Shown here piece after piece: positions 7,720-15,057 of a stretch of 64,000 bases of DNA. This DNA is from Alphaproteobacteria bacterium (GTDB lineage Bacteria; Pseudomonadota; Alphaproteobacteria; Micavibrionales; Micavibrionaceae), in NCBI GenBank assembly GCA_017999645.1, contig JAGNLJ010000003.1, positions 160,883-224,882 of the forward strand. The letters are read 5' to 3'. Positions within the stretch are counted from its first letter, which is position 1; the number at the start of each line of letters is the position of its first letter. The notes below the pieces were generated by a model. The model was not told the DNA's origin. It searched no databases and saw only the letters and a program-made list of their open reading frames with translations. The position numbers and the translations under genes are program-made.

Positions 7720-9180
7720 CTAGTCGAGAATATATCCGTATTTTTCATCGTCGGAGAAAATCTGATCATCTTCGACTTCATAAGACTTGCGGACATTCAC
7801 CGCGAACGAACGCGCCAGCGGGTTGTCACGATGCGGCGCCGTTCTCTCGGCACGATTTTTCTCGGCATAAGGCTCAACGAGATACGGTGTGACGATAACC
7901 ACAAGCTCCGTTTCATCGCGGCGGAAACTGTCGGATTTCACGAGGTCGCCCAGGATCGGCGTCTTGTTGATGCCCGGCAATCCGGCCATGCCCTTGATCG
8001 ATTCGGATTGCAGCAATCCGGCGATCATCAGGCTGCCGCCGCTTTGAACTTCAACGGTCGTATCTGCTTTACGAACATCCAGACCAGGAACATTGACGTC
8101 AGCCAGTACAACCGCGCTGTCGAAATCGAGCGATGAAACTTCCGTATTCAGTTGCAGGCTGATGCGGTTATCGGAAAGGACAATCGGCTTGAAATTGAGC
8201 GAAACGCCGAACTCGCGGAATTCGACAACCACGTTGCCGACATTGTCGCGGCCCACCGGAACGGGGAATTCACCGCCCGCGAGGAATCCGGCTTTCTGGC
8301 CAGATACAGCCGTCAAATTCGGCTCGGCCAGAACGTGAATAAGATTTTCTTCTTCAAGCGCGCGCAGGAAAAACTGCAAATCGCCGATCCCGGCAATGCC
8401 CGTGTCCGTTATGAAACGCGCAAGCCCCGTCGGGTCCTGCGAGAGGCCAATGCCGCCGCCGGTGCCAAACGTGAACGAAGTATTTTCATTGAACAGCGTC
8501 GACGTCGACAGCGCATCTTCATTGTTTATATCCGTGTTGACGCCGAGCTCTTTCAGGATGCTGCGCGATGCCTCGACGATTTTAACCTGCAGCATCACCT
8601 GCTGCTCGCCCCTGACATTCAGAAGGTTGGAAATCAGTTCATCGGCCGTACCCTTTTGATCCTGCAGATCGCCGACATAGCTTGCAACCACGCTGGTAAT
8701 GCGCGAAGCGACTTCCGGCGTCGAGACGGTGCCTGTCATGACGATCTGGTCATGCACGGCCTTAACTTCCACATCTTCATCAGGATAAAGGTCATTCACC
8801 ATAGCCTGGATGGCCTTGAGGTCGTATTTGACGTGAATATCCAGTTTCTTGATGACGTCGCCGTTTTCATCCAGCGCGATGATATTCGTATCGCCGATCT
8901 TCAGGCCGACAATGTACAGACGGTTCGATTGAACAGCCATGACATCGATAATGGACGGGTTAGCAACCAGCACATCGGCAATATCGCCATCGACATCAAT
9001 GAGTTCCGCCTTGCCGAGCGTGATATAGACCGGCCCCGGCTCGACCGCCTCGGCCACGATATTCTCAAGATCGCCTTTTTCGGCCAGGACAAGCGCAGGC
9101 AAAGCAATCACGCAGAGGCCCGTTATGGCCACCGCGAATAAAAGCTGTGCAGCATTGATCTTCTTCAAACTAAGCGACAT
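7720..9180 (-). CDS. cpaC: Tad pilus outer-membrane secretin CpaC/RcpA
   Basis: The protein has 486 residues with a signal peptide. The pilus N-terminal domain covers about residues 48-120, a BON-like segment about 120-170 (VEVKAVHDQIVMTGTVSTPE), and the secretin domain about 260-445 ends in LPGINKTPILGDLVKSDSFR and the ELVVIVTPYLV strand. It forms the outer-membrane pore for the Flp pilus. It follows cpaB with a 59 bp gap and precedes cpaD. The gap contains TGTGGATAG, one base off a DnaA box, which is probably chance. Confidence 0.95.
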   Translation of the reverse strand: MSLSLKKINAAQLLFAVAITGLCVIALPALVLAEKGDLENIVAEAVEPGPVYITLGKAELIDVDGDIADVLVANPSIIDVMAVQSNRLYIVGLKIGDTNIIALDENGDVIKKLDIHVKYDLKAIQAMVNDLYPDEDVEVKAVHDQIVMTGTVSTPEVASRITSVVASYVGDLQDQKGTADELISNLLNVRGEQQVMLQVKIVEASRSILKELGVNTDINNEDALSTSTLFNENTSFTFGTGGGIGLSQDPTGLARFITDTGIAGIGDLQFFLRALEEENLIHVLAEPNLTAVSGQKAGFLAGGEFPVPVGRDNVGNVVVEFREFGVSLNFKPIVLSDNRISLQLNTEVSSLDFDSAVVLADVNVPGLDVRKADTTVEVQSGGSLMIAGLLQSESIKGMAGLPGINKTPILGDLVKSDSFRRDETELVVIVTPYLVEPYAEKNRAERTAPHRDNPLARSFAVNVRKSYEVEDDQIFSDDEKYGYILD

Positions 9181-9239
9181 TGTTTTCGATTTCAGTTGGT
9201 TACACAGAAAATTGTGGATAGGGGCGAAAATTGAGGTGA

Positions 9240-10118
9240 CTAGTTGGCGGGAAGCAGCATGACGCTGGATCCATTATAGATTCTCACACTATCCGAATTT
9301 ATTCCAGCGCCCTTTTTCATTTTCAGGTATTCTGTAAATACTTCGTCATCAATTTTAATAAGACGGGCGTCTGAAACGATTTCCCAGTTTTTTTCGATAA
9401 TCTTGTTATCGCCCACGCCGCGCAGCGACAGGGTCAGTTCGCCGATACTGTCGGCCAGCGATATCTTTTCTGAATCCGTGGCGTTCAAAGCCAGCGTGAC
9501 AGTCTTGCCGACCTTGATCTTTTCATCTTCTGGACGTTTTGCCGACTGGTCGACGGCCAGGACCTTCACGTTCTGGAGGATTGTCTCGGTCGCCATTTTC
9601 ATGATGTTGCGATCAATCATGCTCTGAACGTACGGATCGTCATCAATTGAATCGATGTTCGTCTTGTAAGTCATGATCACATCGACGTAATCGCCGGGAC
9701 CTATAAAACCGGCGACCATGTTCGCCGCCTTGACGGAAATTGCTACTGCGCGCATGCCGGGATCAAGACTTGCCGCGACGTAATTTCCCTTGGATTCACC
9801 GAGCAAAGCCGAACTCATCATAAGCTCGCCCTTGCCGATATTACGGGCCAGGCGGCCCTTAATCGCATCAAGGGGTTTTTGATCTTTTTCACGCACGATC
9901 GCACCGGGCACCAGCAGTGCCTCCGGCCATGCCTGCCAGGACACATCGCCATCTTTCAATTCACGACCGATCCCTAAATCTTTCGCAGCGACGAGAACCT
10001 CGACGCGCGCTTCCTGCACGGCGGGTTTTTTACCGCCAAGCGTAATCTGCACCAGTAGCGCCACAACGATCGCAACGACCAGCGCACCGCCCAGCACAAT
10101 GACAACATTCTTATTCAT
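9240..10118 (-). CDS. cpaB: Flp pilus assembly protein CpaB/RcpC
   Basis: The protein has 292 residues. One N-terminal membrane segment (VVIVLGGALVVAIVVALLVQ) is followed by an SAF domain from about residue 40 (VEVLVAAKDLGIGRELKDGD) and the RcpC/CpaB domain with GMRAVAISVKAANMVAGFIG and PGDYVDVIMT. CpaB is a periplasmic protein that accompanies the secretin. It lies between cpaA and cpaC, the usual order. Confidence 0.93.
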   Translation of the reverse strand: MNKNVVIVLGGALVVAIVVALLVQITLGGKKPAVQEARVEVLVAAKDLGIGRELKDGDVSWQAWPEALLVPGAIVREKDQKPLDAIKGRLARNIGKGELMMSSALLGESKGNYVAASLDPGMRAVAISVKAANMVAGFIGPGDYVDVIMTYKTNIDSIDDDPYVQSMIDRNIMKMATETILQNVKVLAVDQSAKRPEDEKIKVGKTVTLALNATDSEKISLADSIGELTLSLRGVGDNKIIEKNWEIVSDARLIKIDDEVFTEYLKMKKGAGINSDSVRIYNGSSVMLLPAN

Positions 10119-10230
10119 CCGCCACCTTCAGTGGTTACATTATGGAATTATTGGGGACGCAGCAGGAAAGCCGCAAAAAAACACGGCTCTATATCTATAA
10201 TGCGTGTTTATTGTTAAAAATTGGTGAACT

Positions 10231-10779
10231 CTAGGAGTGGCCAAGGAGGGTTAATATGGCCCCATTAAAATACCCCAGTTTAACGAAAGACGCCAGCGCG
10301 CCGCAGACAATCGCCACGCCGTAGGGAACCTTGTTTTCGCCCGCCTGCACGCGTGCGACCCAGCCGCCGGGCGCAGGGTTTTTAACCGGCTGCCATTTCT
10401 GCAGGGCAATTGCCCAGAGACCCACCAGCCCGCCGATAACGCTCATGTAAAACAGGAAGGCCGGAAGACCGGCCACCCCCGCCCAGAAGGCATAGGCAGT
10501 ACTGAGCTTTGAGTCCGCCGCGCCGATTGTTCTCAGGCCGAACAACGTCGCCGTAATCGCAAAAATGATCAGCGCTGCCGTGAGGTGCGACAGGATGCTG
10601 CCAAAAATTTCCGGATGACCGAGAAGCTGCATAAACACGAATGCCGCGAAGAACGATACGATAATCACGCCGCTATGCCAGTTGGGAATGACCAGTCCCT
10701 TAATATCGGACCACGCCGCCATGCCGCCAATAGCAATCGCGACAAACAGGCAGGTCAGAAAAAGAATAAGCGCAACCAT
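10231..10779 (-). CDS. cpaA: Prepilin peptidase CpaA/TadV
   Basis: The protein has 182 residues and is almost entirely hydrophobic, with about five or six membrane helices. The A24-type aspartyl protease motifs are visible: AAWSDIKGLVIPNW near residue 25 carries the first aspartate, and TIGAADSKLSTAYAFWAG near residue 95 the second. It cleaves and matures Flp prepilins and TadE/TadF pseudopilins. It starts 40 bp downstream of the second Flp-like pilin. Confidence 0.92.
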   Translation of the reverse strand: MVALILFLTCLFVAIAIGGMAAWSDIKGLVIPNWHSGVIIVSFFAAFVFMQLLGHPEIFGSILSHLTAALIIFAITATLFGLRTIGAADSKLSTAYAFWAGVAGLPAFLFYMSVIGGLVGLWAIALQKWQPVKNPAPGGWVARVQAGENKVPYGVAIVCGALASFVKLGYFNGAILTLLGHS

Positions 10780-10819
10780 GAAATCTCCGATTAAAGAATA
10801 AGGAAAGAGGGGAAACTAT

Positions 10820-11029
10820 TCAACTATCTTCACGCTGCATGAACCTATCTACGAAATCCGACACGCTTTGCAACATCCAGGTGAACATCTCCAGCACGGT
10901 TTCGCCGAAGAAAAACACGCCGAACATGATTGTCAGGGAAATGCCGCTGGCAATGAGAGAATATTCAACAGCCGTAACCGCGTCTTGTTGCCGTTTATAC
11001 AACCTGAACAATAACCAGGGACATTTCAT
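10820..11029 (-). CDS. Second Flp-family type IVb pilin-like protein
   Basis: The start is ATG 11029, giving 69 residues; a longer frame upstream would run through a terminator. The hydrophobic segment (TAVEYSLIASGISLTIMFGV) is homologous to that of the Flp pilin encoded next to it. At the processing site it reads QQDAVTAVEYS, so alanine stands where Flp has glycine at -1. The basic N-terminus (RLYKRQQ) is typical of a prepilin leader. The ribosome site is weak (GAGAGAT), unlike that of flp. It could be a minor pilin or pseudopilin. Confidence 0.85.
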   Translation of the reverse strand: MKCPWLLFRLYKRQQDAVTAVEYSLIASGISLTIMFGVFFFGETVLEMFTWMLQSVSDFVDRFMQREDS

Positions 11030-11044
11030 CGCATATCTCTCACA

Positions 11045-11080
11045 TAAAAAAGCCCGCCTTCCGGATCGAAAGGCGGGCCT
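11045..11080 (-). terminator. Rho-independent terminator behind flp
   Basis: A 9 bp stem (GCCCGCCTT at 11052-11060 with AAGGCGGGC at 11070-11078) is followed on the minus strand by a run of seven T (11045-11051). It lies between the flp stop and the next pilin gene, so it should end most transcripts after flp and let only some continue into the assembly genes. Confidence 0.9.
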
Positions 11081-11102
11081 TTTAAACTCATGCCAAGCCC
11101 GA

Positions 11103-11309
11103 TTACGGGGCAGGCGCCTCAGCATTGTCGTTAGCTTCTGCCAGTTTACCTTCCATCGTGGTAAACATCGCTAAAAGCTCTTCACCGAACGTGAACACGA
11201 CGCCGACAATCGCCAGCGAAATACCGGCTGCGATCAGGCCGTATTCAATAGCCGTCGCACCGTCTTCGTTGCGCAAATATGCGTCTCTATAAGCAAGCAG
11301 TTTTTTCAT
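11103..11309 (-). CDS. flp: Flp type IVb major pilin
   Basis: The protein has 68 residues. The short basic leader (MKKLLAYRDAYLRNED) ends in glycine, followed by ATAIEYGLIAAGISLAIVGV, the class IVb pilin signature with Glu at +5 and Tyr at +6. A hydrophobic helix and an Ala/Pro-rich hydrophilic tail complete it. A strong ribosome site (CAGGAGATCTCAA-ATG), a long AT-rich leader and a terminator directly behind it all fit a highly expressed structural subunit. CpaA in this cluster should process it. Confidence 0.93.
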   Translation of the reverse strand: MKKLLAYRDAYLRNEDGATAIEYGLIAAGISLAIVGVVFTFGEELLAMFTTMEGKLAEANDNAEAPAP

Positions 11310-11550
11310 TTGAGATCTCCTGTAAGATTTTCAGATTTTAGATTTTTCCGGTTACCCACACTTCAAAAAGATTTTCGAAGTTCCCAACCGTACTTTTCCA
11401 GAATATCAGGTGTTTATTTAAGGAAGGTTAAAAAGACGCAGTAGTAACCATAATTTGAAGAAAAAAATTGAATCTGGCAAGTGAAACCTGAAAAAATTTA
11501 AATAAAATTTTCGGTAATTCCAACATAACCTTGTAATGACTCAAATAAAT
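11310..11550. other. AT-rich leader/promoter region of flp
   Basis: This gene-free stretch between the tadG terminator and the flp start is clearly more AT-rich than its surroundings. It has an imperfect hairpin (CTTCAAAA/TTTTCGAAG, about 11361-11380) and several A/T runs. It must hold the flp promoter on the minus strand. No convincing -35/-10 or sigma-54 pair could be fixed. Confidence 0.5.
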
Positions 11551-11579
11551 AAGGCCCGCCCTTGTATAGGGCGAGCCTT
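11551..11579 (-). terminator. Terminator behind the tadE-tadG genes
   Basis: An 11 bp stem with one mismatch (AAGGCCCGCCC at 11551-11561 against GGGCGAGCCTT at 11569-11579) closes a 7-base loop. On the minus strand it is followed by a TTATTTATTT stretch. It lies 28 bp after the tadG stop and separates that transcript from flp. Confidence 0.75.
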
Positions 11580-11606
11580 GAAAATGGCTGAGGTTAGGTA
11601 AGCCGC

Positions 11607-13229
11607 TTAGCCTGTAATGTGCAGGTTACTGAGTTCGCGGCTGATCTGTTCGAACACGTCAATCAGTTCTTCCTGCGTCGGCGCATCGTAATACTGGTCA
11701 GGACTGCTGGCGCAATTGCGGTAGTAATCGCGCGTATTTTCGCTGATGACCGGATCGCCGTCTTCATCCTCATAGTTGAATGTCACGGTGTAAACAATAA
11801 TTCCTTGCTCCTTCATCGCCTCGCAGGTTTCAGAAAAGCGTGTGTTGAACTTGGTCACGCTCATATTGTTCTTGTTCGTAAACCAGTAGGAGGAATAATA
11901 ACTGTTCTCCGTATTGTCGCCGTCGGTCATCATCACGACGACCTTGCGCCAGTAAGGATTATCCCACGGCGCGCCTTCCTCGAAAGGCGCCTCTGGCGAG
12001 ATCAAACGGTAACCCCACGCCATACCGATATTGCCGAGCGTGTTGCCTTCAGGAATCATATCGTCAATGCGGTCATTTAATGCTTCCACATCACTCGTCA
12101 GCGGCATGATATAGGCGTAAGGACAGCCGGTATTCGGCCCGCCATCCTGGCTGCCGGACGTACCAACCATGCAATAGCAATAGGTGCTGGCACAGTTGCC
12201 GCCGCTGCCGGTGCAGTTGCTGCATCGTGAATTGCTGTAGTCATACGAACCGCTGTCGATATCGTCGCACTCATCACCGCTGGGAATGACACGTCCGAAC
12301 ATATAAATGTCCCAGTTGCCCTCGTAACTATCGAGAACGTCGTAATCATACGGGTCGTTGGTGGTGCTGCCCGGCGCCCAGCCATGGCCGCGGCATTTAT
12401 CGGCGGTGTTGCAACCCGTGCCGCTACCGGTGCGCCATAATTGTCCGGCGGAACCGGAGACATGTGTTGCTGCCGCATTATAGTCTGTCTGTTTGTGCTC
12501 GACGACGCATCCGTACCAGCCGCTGGAGCTGTTATGCGAGGTCGTATAGCTGATACCCGACGGCAGGTTAACGAAAACATCGCCATTACCGTAAACTGTG
12601 TTATCAGGATTTTTTCCAAGACCGTAACGACCGATGCGCACCGAGTTGCTGTACGGCACCATACCGATCTTGATTGATTCAGGATTACTCGAGTTTTCAA
12701 AAAGCGTGCTGATGAAATTCCGGCTGGCGATCTTCAAGGCTTCGATATTTTCGATGCCTTCATCATTTTCCGTCGCCATCGATCCCGTGTTATCGAGCAC
12801 GAGAACAACCTCGATGCCCTGCACTTCACGCTGGACGGTGGTTTCAGCCTCGACGAGAATTTCATGAATGCCGATAATGCTCAGGAAGAATGTCAGATAT
12901 TCAGCCCGGCCTGTCACTTTCACCTGGTTGCCTTCAACAACGACAATCGGCTCAAATGTCGCACCCAGCTTTTCTTCCGGATAATTGGCCTCAAAAAAAT
13001 CTTTAACCTTCTGCTCGATCGTTGCCTCATCGGTGGCCTGAGCGGTCGCGGCCAGGGCGGCGGCATCGATTGCCTGCGACAGGCGCTGCTGCACCAGGTA
13101 GGCATGAGCGAAATCGAGAGCCATGCCGGCCGATCCGACAATGATCGGCGCCATGATCGCGAACATGACGACAATCGTACCGGACGTGTTCCGGATATAT
13201 TTTCTAAGTGCGTTTATCATCCTGTTCAT
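11607..13229 (-). CDS. tadG: TadG-like pilus protein with VWA domain and Cys-rich insertion
   Basis: The ATG at 13229 gives 540 residues and has a good ribosome site (GGAAGGTGG). The pseudopilin-like N-terminal helix (GTIVVMFAIMAPIIVGSAGM) is the TadE/TadG signature. A von Willebrand A domain begins near residue 140 with VLVLDNTGSMATEND, a metal-site variant with Thr in place of Ser, and continues late with WRKVVVMMTDGDNTENSYY. Between about residues 235 and 375 sits a Gly/Ser/Asn-rich insertion with roughly a dozen cysteines, including RCSNCTGSGGNCASTYCYC. Tad-locus VWA proteins are thought to be envelope or tip-associated. The insertion is unusual and suggests an exposed, disulfide-rich part. 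Confidence 0.88.
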   Translation of the reverse strand: MNRMINALRKYIRNTSGTIVVMFAIMAPIIVGSAGMALDFAHAYLVQQRLSQAIDAAALAATAQATDEATIEQKVKDFFEANYPEEKLGATFEPIVVVEGNQVKVTGRAEYLTFFLSIIGIHEILVEAETTVQREVQGIEVVLVLDNTGSMATENDEGIENIEALKIASRNFISTLFENSSNPESIKIGMVPYSNSVRIGRYGLGKNPDNTVYGNGDVFVNLPSGISYTTSHNSSSGWYGCVVEHKQTDYNAAATHVSGSAGQLWRTGSGTGCNTADKCRGHGWAPGSTTNDPYDYDVLDSYEGNWDIYMFGRVIPSGDECDDIDSGSYDYSNSRCSNCTGSGGNCASTYCYCMVGTSGSQDGGPNTGCPYAYIMPLTSDVEALNDRIDDMIPEGNTLGNIGMAWGYRLISPEAPFEEGAPWDNPYWRKVVVMMTDGDNTENSYYSSYWFTNKNNMSVTKFNTRFSETCEAMKEQGIIVYTVTFNYEDEDGDPVISENTRDYYRNCASSPDQYYDAPTQEELIDVFEQISRELSNLHITG

Positions 13230-13248
13230 AGAGACCACCTTCCGGGCT

Positions 13249-13797
13249 TTATTCTTCCATATTGACGACGGCACTTCTGCGGCCGCGTGCAAAAGCAACT
13301 TCCCGCATCGTCATTTCATTAAGTACGAAACCGGCGAATACAGGCTCAAAAACATACGCTACAGTCACAACCACGACGCCATTATCGGCTTCAGCCAGGC
13401 TGGCGACATCCTCCAGTACGTTCTGGTTCTGCGCCATGCCGGGCGTTGTTTCCCGCCAGACGATTTCCGGCTGGGCGTCATCGTCAAACCTTATACTTAC
13501 TATATCAACGCCATAACTGCTGGAATCAAGCGGCTCAAACGCCAGTCCGCCAGCCGTGACCGCTTCCTCAATTTCTACGTCATCCACGGTCATATTCCTC
13601 GTAATGAGATCGGCAACAATCTGGGAAGCGCGTATGGTTTTCTGGTTCGCCAATATGCCGTTGCCCATATCGAATGTGCCGAGCAAAAGCGTCAGGAGAA
13701 TCGGAAATACCAGAGCCGCCTCGACCGTCGCCACAGCTTCGGTTTCGCGACCCCAGCGCGCCGTAAAATTCCTGAACATGACAAACCCGGAAAACAT
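13249..13797 (-). CDS. TadE/TadF-like pseudopilin
   Basis: The ATG at 13797 has AAGGA about 9 bp upstream; product 182 residues. The N-terminal region (TEAVATVEAALVFPILLTLL) is a TadE-like hydrophobic signature. The rest is a soluble periplasmic domain rich in acidic residues. The gap to the upstream tadE gene is 6 bp. It belongs to the minor pseudopilins needed for Tad pilus assembly; a TadF assignment is possible but not certain. Confidence 0.85.
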   Translation of the reverse strand: MFSGFVMFRNFTARWGRETEAVATVEAALVFPILLTLLLGTFDMGNGILANQKTIRASQIVADLITRNMTVDDVEIEEAVTAGGLAFEPLDSSSYGVDIVSIRFDDDAQPEIVWRETTPGMAQNQNVLEDVASLAEADNGVVVVTVAYVFEPVFAGFVLNEMTMREVAFARGRRSAVVNMEE

Positions 13798-13803
13798 TTT
13801 TTG

Positions 13804-14328
13804 TTATCCTTCAAAATCATAAGGCTCGGTCTGCAGCACGATCGTCGAAACGAAAAGCCGAGAATTGTCCGGTCCACCAAGCAATGTGCCGACGATAGGT
13901 GTCATCATCGGGTATCTGTACGCCGCACGGATCAGAATCCGCGAACTTGAACCGCCCGCATCGAATGCGCCGGGAACCAGGTTGCCGTCTTCATCATATT
14001 GCGGCTCCATCTCCTCATAATCGGAAAAACTTTCCATCTCACGCACTTCGATAACAACATTGTCGCAGTTAATGAGCACTAATGCGTAATTGCAGACCGC
14101 CTGGCGGAACAGCGCTTCCGGGTCGGCACCTTCCTGAAGCTGGCCAGTGCGGATGAGCCGTGCGGCAGAACCCGTAGCGCCCTCGAGCATGGCGGCGCCA
14201 ACATACATCATAGAAATCTCGATGATCGCCAGCGTTAAAAATATATAAGGGATCAGGAGGAAACTGAACTCGATCGCCGTCGTTCCCTCGTCTTTACCCA
14301 GCCAGCCTGAAATCAGTTTGCTCAGCAT
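13804..14328 (-). CDS. tadE: TadE-like pseudopilin
   Basis: The product is 174 residues from the ATG at 14328; an upstream TTG at 14361 lies in the preceding terminator and is rejected. The sequence WLGKDEGTTAIEFSFLLIPY shows the prepilin-like Gly followed by the TadE hydrophobic helix. It is the first gene of a three-gene unit (tadE, tadE-like, tadG-like) that ends at the terminator at 11551-11579. Confidence 0.88.
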   Translation of the reverse strand: MLSKLISGWLGKDEGTTAIEFSFLLIPYIFLTLAIIEISMMYVGAAMLEGATGSAARLIRTGQLQEGADPEALFRQAVCNYALVLINCDNVVIEVREMESFSDYEEMEPQYDEDGNLVPGAFDAGGSSSRILIRAAYRYPMMTPIVGTLLGGPDNSRLFVSTIVLQTEPYDFEG

Positions 14329-14357
14329 TTGACTAAAATTTTTTGTTTTTTTCAGGC

Positions 14358-14382
14358 ACAAAAAAAGCGGCTTTTACCGCTT
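14358..14382 (-). terminator. Rho-independent terminator behind the membrane-protein gene
   Basis: A short stem (AAGCGG 14365-14370 with CCGCTT 14377-14382) is followed on the minus strand by seven or more T. It ends the transcript of the pseudokinase and membrane-protein pair and lies just upstream of tadE. Confidence 0.7.
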
Positions 14383-14484
14383 ATTTCGTGCTTTGTGCAT
14401 ATGCACAGACAACCCAACCACCTATTATTATGCGCCTCACCTATGAACAAACGATTAAGAAAAACCCTCTATTTTAAAGGCTTA

Positions 14485-15048
14485 TCAGCTTTTTTCAGGG
14501 CGCTCGACGGCAAATCCCTGGTGGTCCAGTGGAATCTGGCCAGTGACTTCCGCCCCCCAGCGCGACACCAGTTCCGCCTGCCGTTTTTTAATGGATTCCT
14601 GCCGGGCCAGGCCGCGCTGGTATAAAATCGCCGCCACCACCGAAGACATTGACCAGTCGATCATATAACCAGCGCCCGCCGCTGCGTACATAACGATAAC
14701 CGCCTGCGGATCTGTAGCGATATTGAGGGCGGTATCAAACTCATGCCCCTGCGATCCCAGCTTGAACAAAAAAGGCACGCATCCCGCGAGATTGAGCGCG
14801 CCCACGGTGACAATTTTCGTTCTGGCGCGCTTAGGGTCAGCAAATGTCGCGGCGATTGTCGGCAACATGCCAATGCCTAATAACACGGCGTATGGCATAA
14901 ACACGGCGGCCAGGATCACAAGGCCCATCATGAACACGGAAACCTTCGCGCCGCCGCTCACCTTGCGACCGGATTTTTTACCGCTTTTCGGCGCGGCGGC
15001 GGCTTTGGGGTCTGGCGCTTTTTTTTCTGGAGATTTTTTATCTGCCAT
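14485..15048 (-). CDS. Small membrane protein of unknown function in the Tad region
   Basis: The protein has 187 residues. A Lys/Pro/Ala-rich cytoplasmic N-terminus of about 33 residues is followed by two close hydrophobic segments (VFMMGLVILAAVFMPYAVLL and GMLPTIAATFA), then TIVTVGALNLAGCVPFLF-like and VIVMYAAAGAGYMIDW-like segments. About four membrane helices are likely, with a soluble C-terminus. The family is not recognised. It starts 9 bp after the pseudokinase-like gene and shares its terminator, so the two probably act together, perhaps with the Tad machine. That last point is inference from position only. Confidence 0.75.
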   Translation of the reverse strand: MADKKSPEKKAPDPKAAAAPKSGKKSGRKVSGGAKVSVFMMGLVILAAVFMPYAVLLGIGMLPTIAATFADPKRARTKIVTVGALNLAGCVPFLFKLGSQGHEFDTALNIATDPQAVIVMYAAAGAGYMIDWSMSSVVAAILYQRGLARQESIKKRQAELVSRWGAEVTGQIPLDHQGFAVERPEKS

Positions 15049-15057
15049 GCCCTGCCC

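Noticed and set aside
9205..9220. DnaA-like TGTGGATAG before cpaC
   Set aside because: One mismatch, single site, no AT-rich context beyond a normal gap.
13230..13298. Longer N-terminus for the TadG-like gene
   Set aside because: The ATG at 13229 has a good ribosome site and begins directly before the conserved pseudopilin helix; the extension overlaps the upstream gene.
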